Origin: Lutjanus erythropterus
Lineage: Eukaryota > Chordata > Actinopteri > Lutjaniformes > Lutjanidae
DNA: 64,000 nucleotides
Assembly (NCBI GenBank): GCA_020091685.1
Contig: CM034595.1
Coordinates: 8,703,132 to 8,767,131 of the forward strand
Reading direction: 5' to 3'
Position 1 is the first letter of the stretch. Each line of letters opens with the position of its first letter. Made by a program: the position numbers and the translations under genes. Positions 60,831 to 64,000 of this stretch are shown piece by piece. The notes under the pieces are model-generated. The model did not search any database and was not told the DNA's origin. It saw only the letters and a list, made by a program, of their open reading frames with translations.

Positions 60831-63800
60831 AACACACATTGTTGCTTTACACAAACTTTAAATCTGAGAGTAAAACTTATTTGAGAAAAGGTCAGGAAAT
60901 TATAAAGAATAATTAAATGAAAAGAATTGTGGATGACATAGATCAGGAGAGGTGGAGTGTAATCCAACAGTAACACAATACAAATACACCTCCTTCATAC
61001 AGCTGTATATCCACAGGACCAGCTGTGCCATGAGTGCATGGTCTAACATTCAACAGTGGCACAATCAAGTGAATTACAATGCATTTTCACCTCTTTGCAC
61101 TGCATGCAATTGTTAATCTCTTTTTTTTTCTTAAACTGTATTTTTGGAGGTTGAGGGGTTCGTAATGGGGGGCGTGCAGTGGATCATGGGCGGGCATTGT
61201 ACCTCTGTGCCTCCCCTTGGTAACAGACCTGTGTCTGCTTGCAGGAGACATTCAAATCCTGCATACTTTCACAGCTCCACACACCTGCCCACTCACTGCT
61301 TCAACTGTTCCCACGTTTGGAACATTTTTGGCAGGTCATCTGAATTAGAGTCTGTTGTTACTAGAAGCAGAAAAAAAACATTCCCTTAAGCAACAGTCAT
61401 TTCTATTTGATGTGGTGCAGATGGAACCTTCATTTCACTCTTAGCAATGTGGTTTGAATCATCAGCCAATTAAAAGTGAGCCTTGGCACAAACACTTGTG
61501 TCCTAATTGCAATTGTCTTTGAAGATTAGACAGCTTTCTAATTACTGGACAAAGTAGAGGACTTATAGTCAGGACTGTTATTGTCTCCTGGTCTTATTCC
61601 ACACAGAGATCAGTCCAAGTGTTTGTTACGTCCTGAGTGACCCGTCCTTCGCTCTCTGTGTTATCTGAGGAATGTAGAGGACAGTATGATGGTTACTTTT
61701 TCACAGTTCACCACATGAAAGCACAGTGACATTCCACTCTGCTGGTATGTGGCGCTGCAGTCAAACCACATGCAGAATGTTATAGTAGTCACCTCGTCTG
61801 ACTTGAGATGTGGGTGTGTCTGCTGACTCATAACAGAGCGGGCATGTGCACTTCTGTCTACATACAGTAATCCTTCCAGCAGGCTTCCATCAGACAGCAG
61901 CATGCTCCAAATTTGGCGCCAGACGTTTTGAAAACCGCTCATTCTCTTTCTGTGCTTCACTTCACTCAAATCACCTCTTTCTCTGTATTCCCATGTTGGA
62001 TCTCATTATTTCAGGGTTCACATTGAGACAATGGCAGCAAACTAAATAAGACTCTATATTTAAATGGAAGATTCTACAGGATGGAATTTTACTGTAACTA
62101 CTGTCTAGACTCATTCCAGTACGGTCCAGCCAGCTCACCAAAGCGGTTTGGTTCATTTGGGTTCAGGTCAATTAAATTCATCTAGTCCCTACACCTACGT
62201 ATCCTGTTCATATTTTGGGGGTGTGTGTCCATTTCCTGTATGGTTACATCATAACTGGCTGTCCCACTTCAAAAGCTGCTCTGAATGCAGCTGGATACGG
62301 TCTAGCTTTGCCCAAATTTGGAGAATGCGTCCGCTTTGACCAGATGTTGTTTTTAGTTCTCTAAAAGATCCACAGCTCTACCTGTTCATAGAAAGCCAAG
62401 TGCTATTTATCCATCGAGATGTTTTGGTGTTGCAGAGTTTTGGAGATACCGTCAGCTTTCTCTCCTGTATAATGAAACTAAATGGCACTCGGCCTGTGGT
62501 GCTCAAAGTCCAAAAAAAAAAAGAAGAAAAATTCAAAGCAGTGTCTCTTTCCAAACATCATGACCCAGTTACTCAAGATACACCTTGTGAGCATTTTCAT
62601 GTGATCAGATATCTTAGTGCATTTAACAGCTACAAACGCTTTCAATTTAAAAAAAAAACGAAAAAAAAAAAAAACATAGCTGGAATATCTTCCATCATGC
62701 CGTCACACAAATGTTGGAATGATCCAGAAAAATAAATCATTAACACAAACTGTTCCTACCAGGGACAGAATGAACAGCATGTTTACTCTTTTAGTTAATG
62801 AAGCACATATTTATGGGGTCATAATTATTCTAATTTCTGTTGAACTTTGGCTGCTCTTTAGGTAATAGTTGATTTATTTTCATTTTTCAATTCCAAAAAT
62901 TGTTGGAGACTATCAAGTTCAGTGCCATTGTGCTCGGGAAAAAAATTCTGTATCTTGGACATTAACACACAGACTCTGCATGACGTCTGCACTGTGCATA
63001 CTGCACAGCCCGAAAGAAGCATGGAACATGAACGCAGTGCTAAGTACTTTATTAGCATACTAACATCAAATAAGTAATCAGTAATATACTCCTGCATTCT
63101 TACCCGACCTCTCTGATGATTCCCTATCATGGACCAATCGTTTGCATTTTACATTTCTTGCTGACAGTGATTTGCGCCTCTTTTTGACATGATGCAAATG
63201 TTCATGTATCTTCTTCTGCTTCTTCTTTTTGCCTCGACAGTATGCCCCCCACATACACATGCATAAAGAGAGAGAAAGAGAAGTACGCACAATCCCATGT
63301 TATCAAAAAGCCAAACAAATAATGATGTTGTAGTGTTGCATTTGATAGCTGCAGATCTGCTCTCAGCAGAATAAATAAGATTTTTTGTCATATGAAAGTT
63401 GTACTGAGTGACTGAATGTGTTCACATTACTAAAGAATACAATTTATGAATATATTTTGAATATACTGTCATTCTTAATGTATTTAAAAACCAGCCCAAC
63501 TCATGACAAACCAGGCCAAATTCTGTCCACCTGCTCAAACCCATTTCAAGATGTTCAGTTCAGCCCAAACCAGCCCACTTTGGCAGCAAACTGCCCAATC
63601 TGGCAACCTGGTCCAAAGAGTCCCACGATGATTCTATTCTCCCCGATTCAAGCACACATACATACATGGTGGACGACCACACTGTAAAAAATCACACAGG
63701 GATTTTGTGGAATCAACTAATATTTTCTCATGATCTTAATACAAAATATACAAGTTTTATTTATTCAAGTGAATTAAGCATAAAATTCCTTATTTATTTT

Positions 63801-64000
63801 TATAAGACTAAAGGACTCATAAACATGAGTTCTTTTAATTTTGTCTTTTGACTTGAAATGATGAGTTGAATGATTATACTGTACAGAGTTCAATCAACTA
63901 ATTTTCTAAAGACACATGATTAGCATGTTAGGTAGCAGACTTCCCAGCATGCATTGTTTGAGAGTTAACTCTCCTGAGACCCTTCTTTTTTATAGTTTGA
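60831..64000. other. intergenic to window end, nothing recognised
   Basis: A-rich runs at 62651-62676. No supported exon, RNA gene or transposon. Confidence 0.5.

Overview
This window is nuclear DNA of a ray-finned fish, probably a spiny-rayed (acanthomorph) teleost. It is AT-rich, full of microsatellites, and carries many short degraded transposons of kinds typical of such fish (hAT-like and TTAA-targeting MITEs, tRNA-derived SINEs, RTE/Rex3- and L2-like LINE tails). The only host protein-coding gene I can support is the vascular endothelial growth factor A gene (vegfa), on the + strand.

vegfa lies at about 23.8-40.3 kb. Seven coding exons were placed by splice sites, reading phase and protein similarity: 24544-24609, 26536-26578, 29385-29581, 30337-30413, 30501-30533, 34720-34851 and 37078-37099. 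They total 570 nt and encode a 189-residue precursor: a signal peptide, an eight-cysteine PDGF/VEGF domain, a short linker, an eight-cysteine heparin-binding domain and a final CDKPRR. This is the VEGF165-type form. As I recall them, the lengths of exons 1, 3, 4, 7 and the coding part of exon 8 equal those of the human gene. A long 5' leader with several upstream AUGs and a GC-rich proximal promoter precede the gene. A 3' UTR of about 3.1 kb follows, ending in an AU-rich block that resembles the human VEGFA 3' end. I cannot say whether this is the vegfaa or the vegfab paralogue.

The most notable observation in the gene is the codon split between exon 5 and its partner. Joining exon 5 to exon 7 gives TA|C (Tyr), but joining exon 5 directly to exon 8 gives TA|A, a stop. 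The VEGF121-type splice form would therefore lose its CDKPRR tail.

The flanks (1-23.7 kb and 40.3-64 kb) look like gene-free regulatory or intergenic DNA. They hold transposon remnants, several long palindromic (foldback) MITEs, simple repeats and one perfect 22-bp hairpin at 42.4 kb. Some elements show near-perfect 8-bp target duplications (22749-23586 and 48816-49862) or TTAA duplications (22049-22665). A cluster of LINE and SINE pieces sits at 56.8-58.1 kb. I found no new multi-gene system, CRISPR array or true tRNA/rRNA gene.
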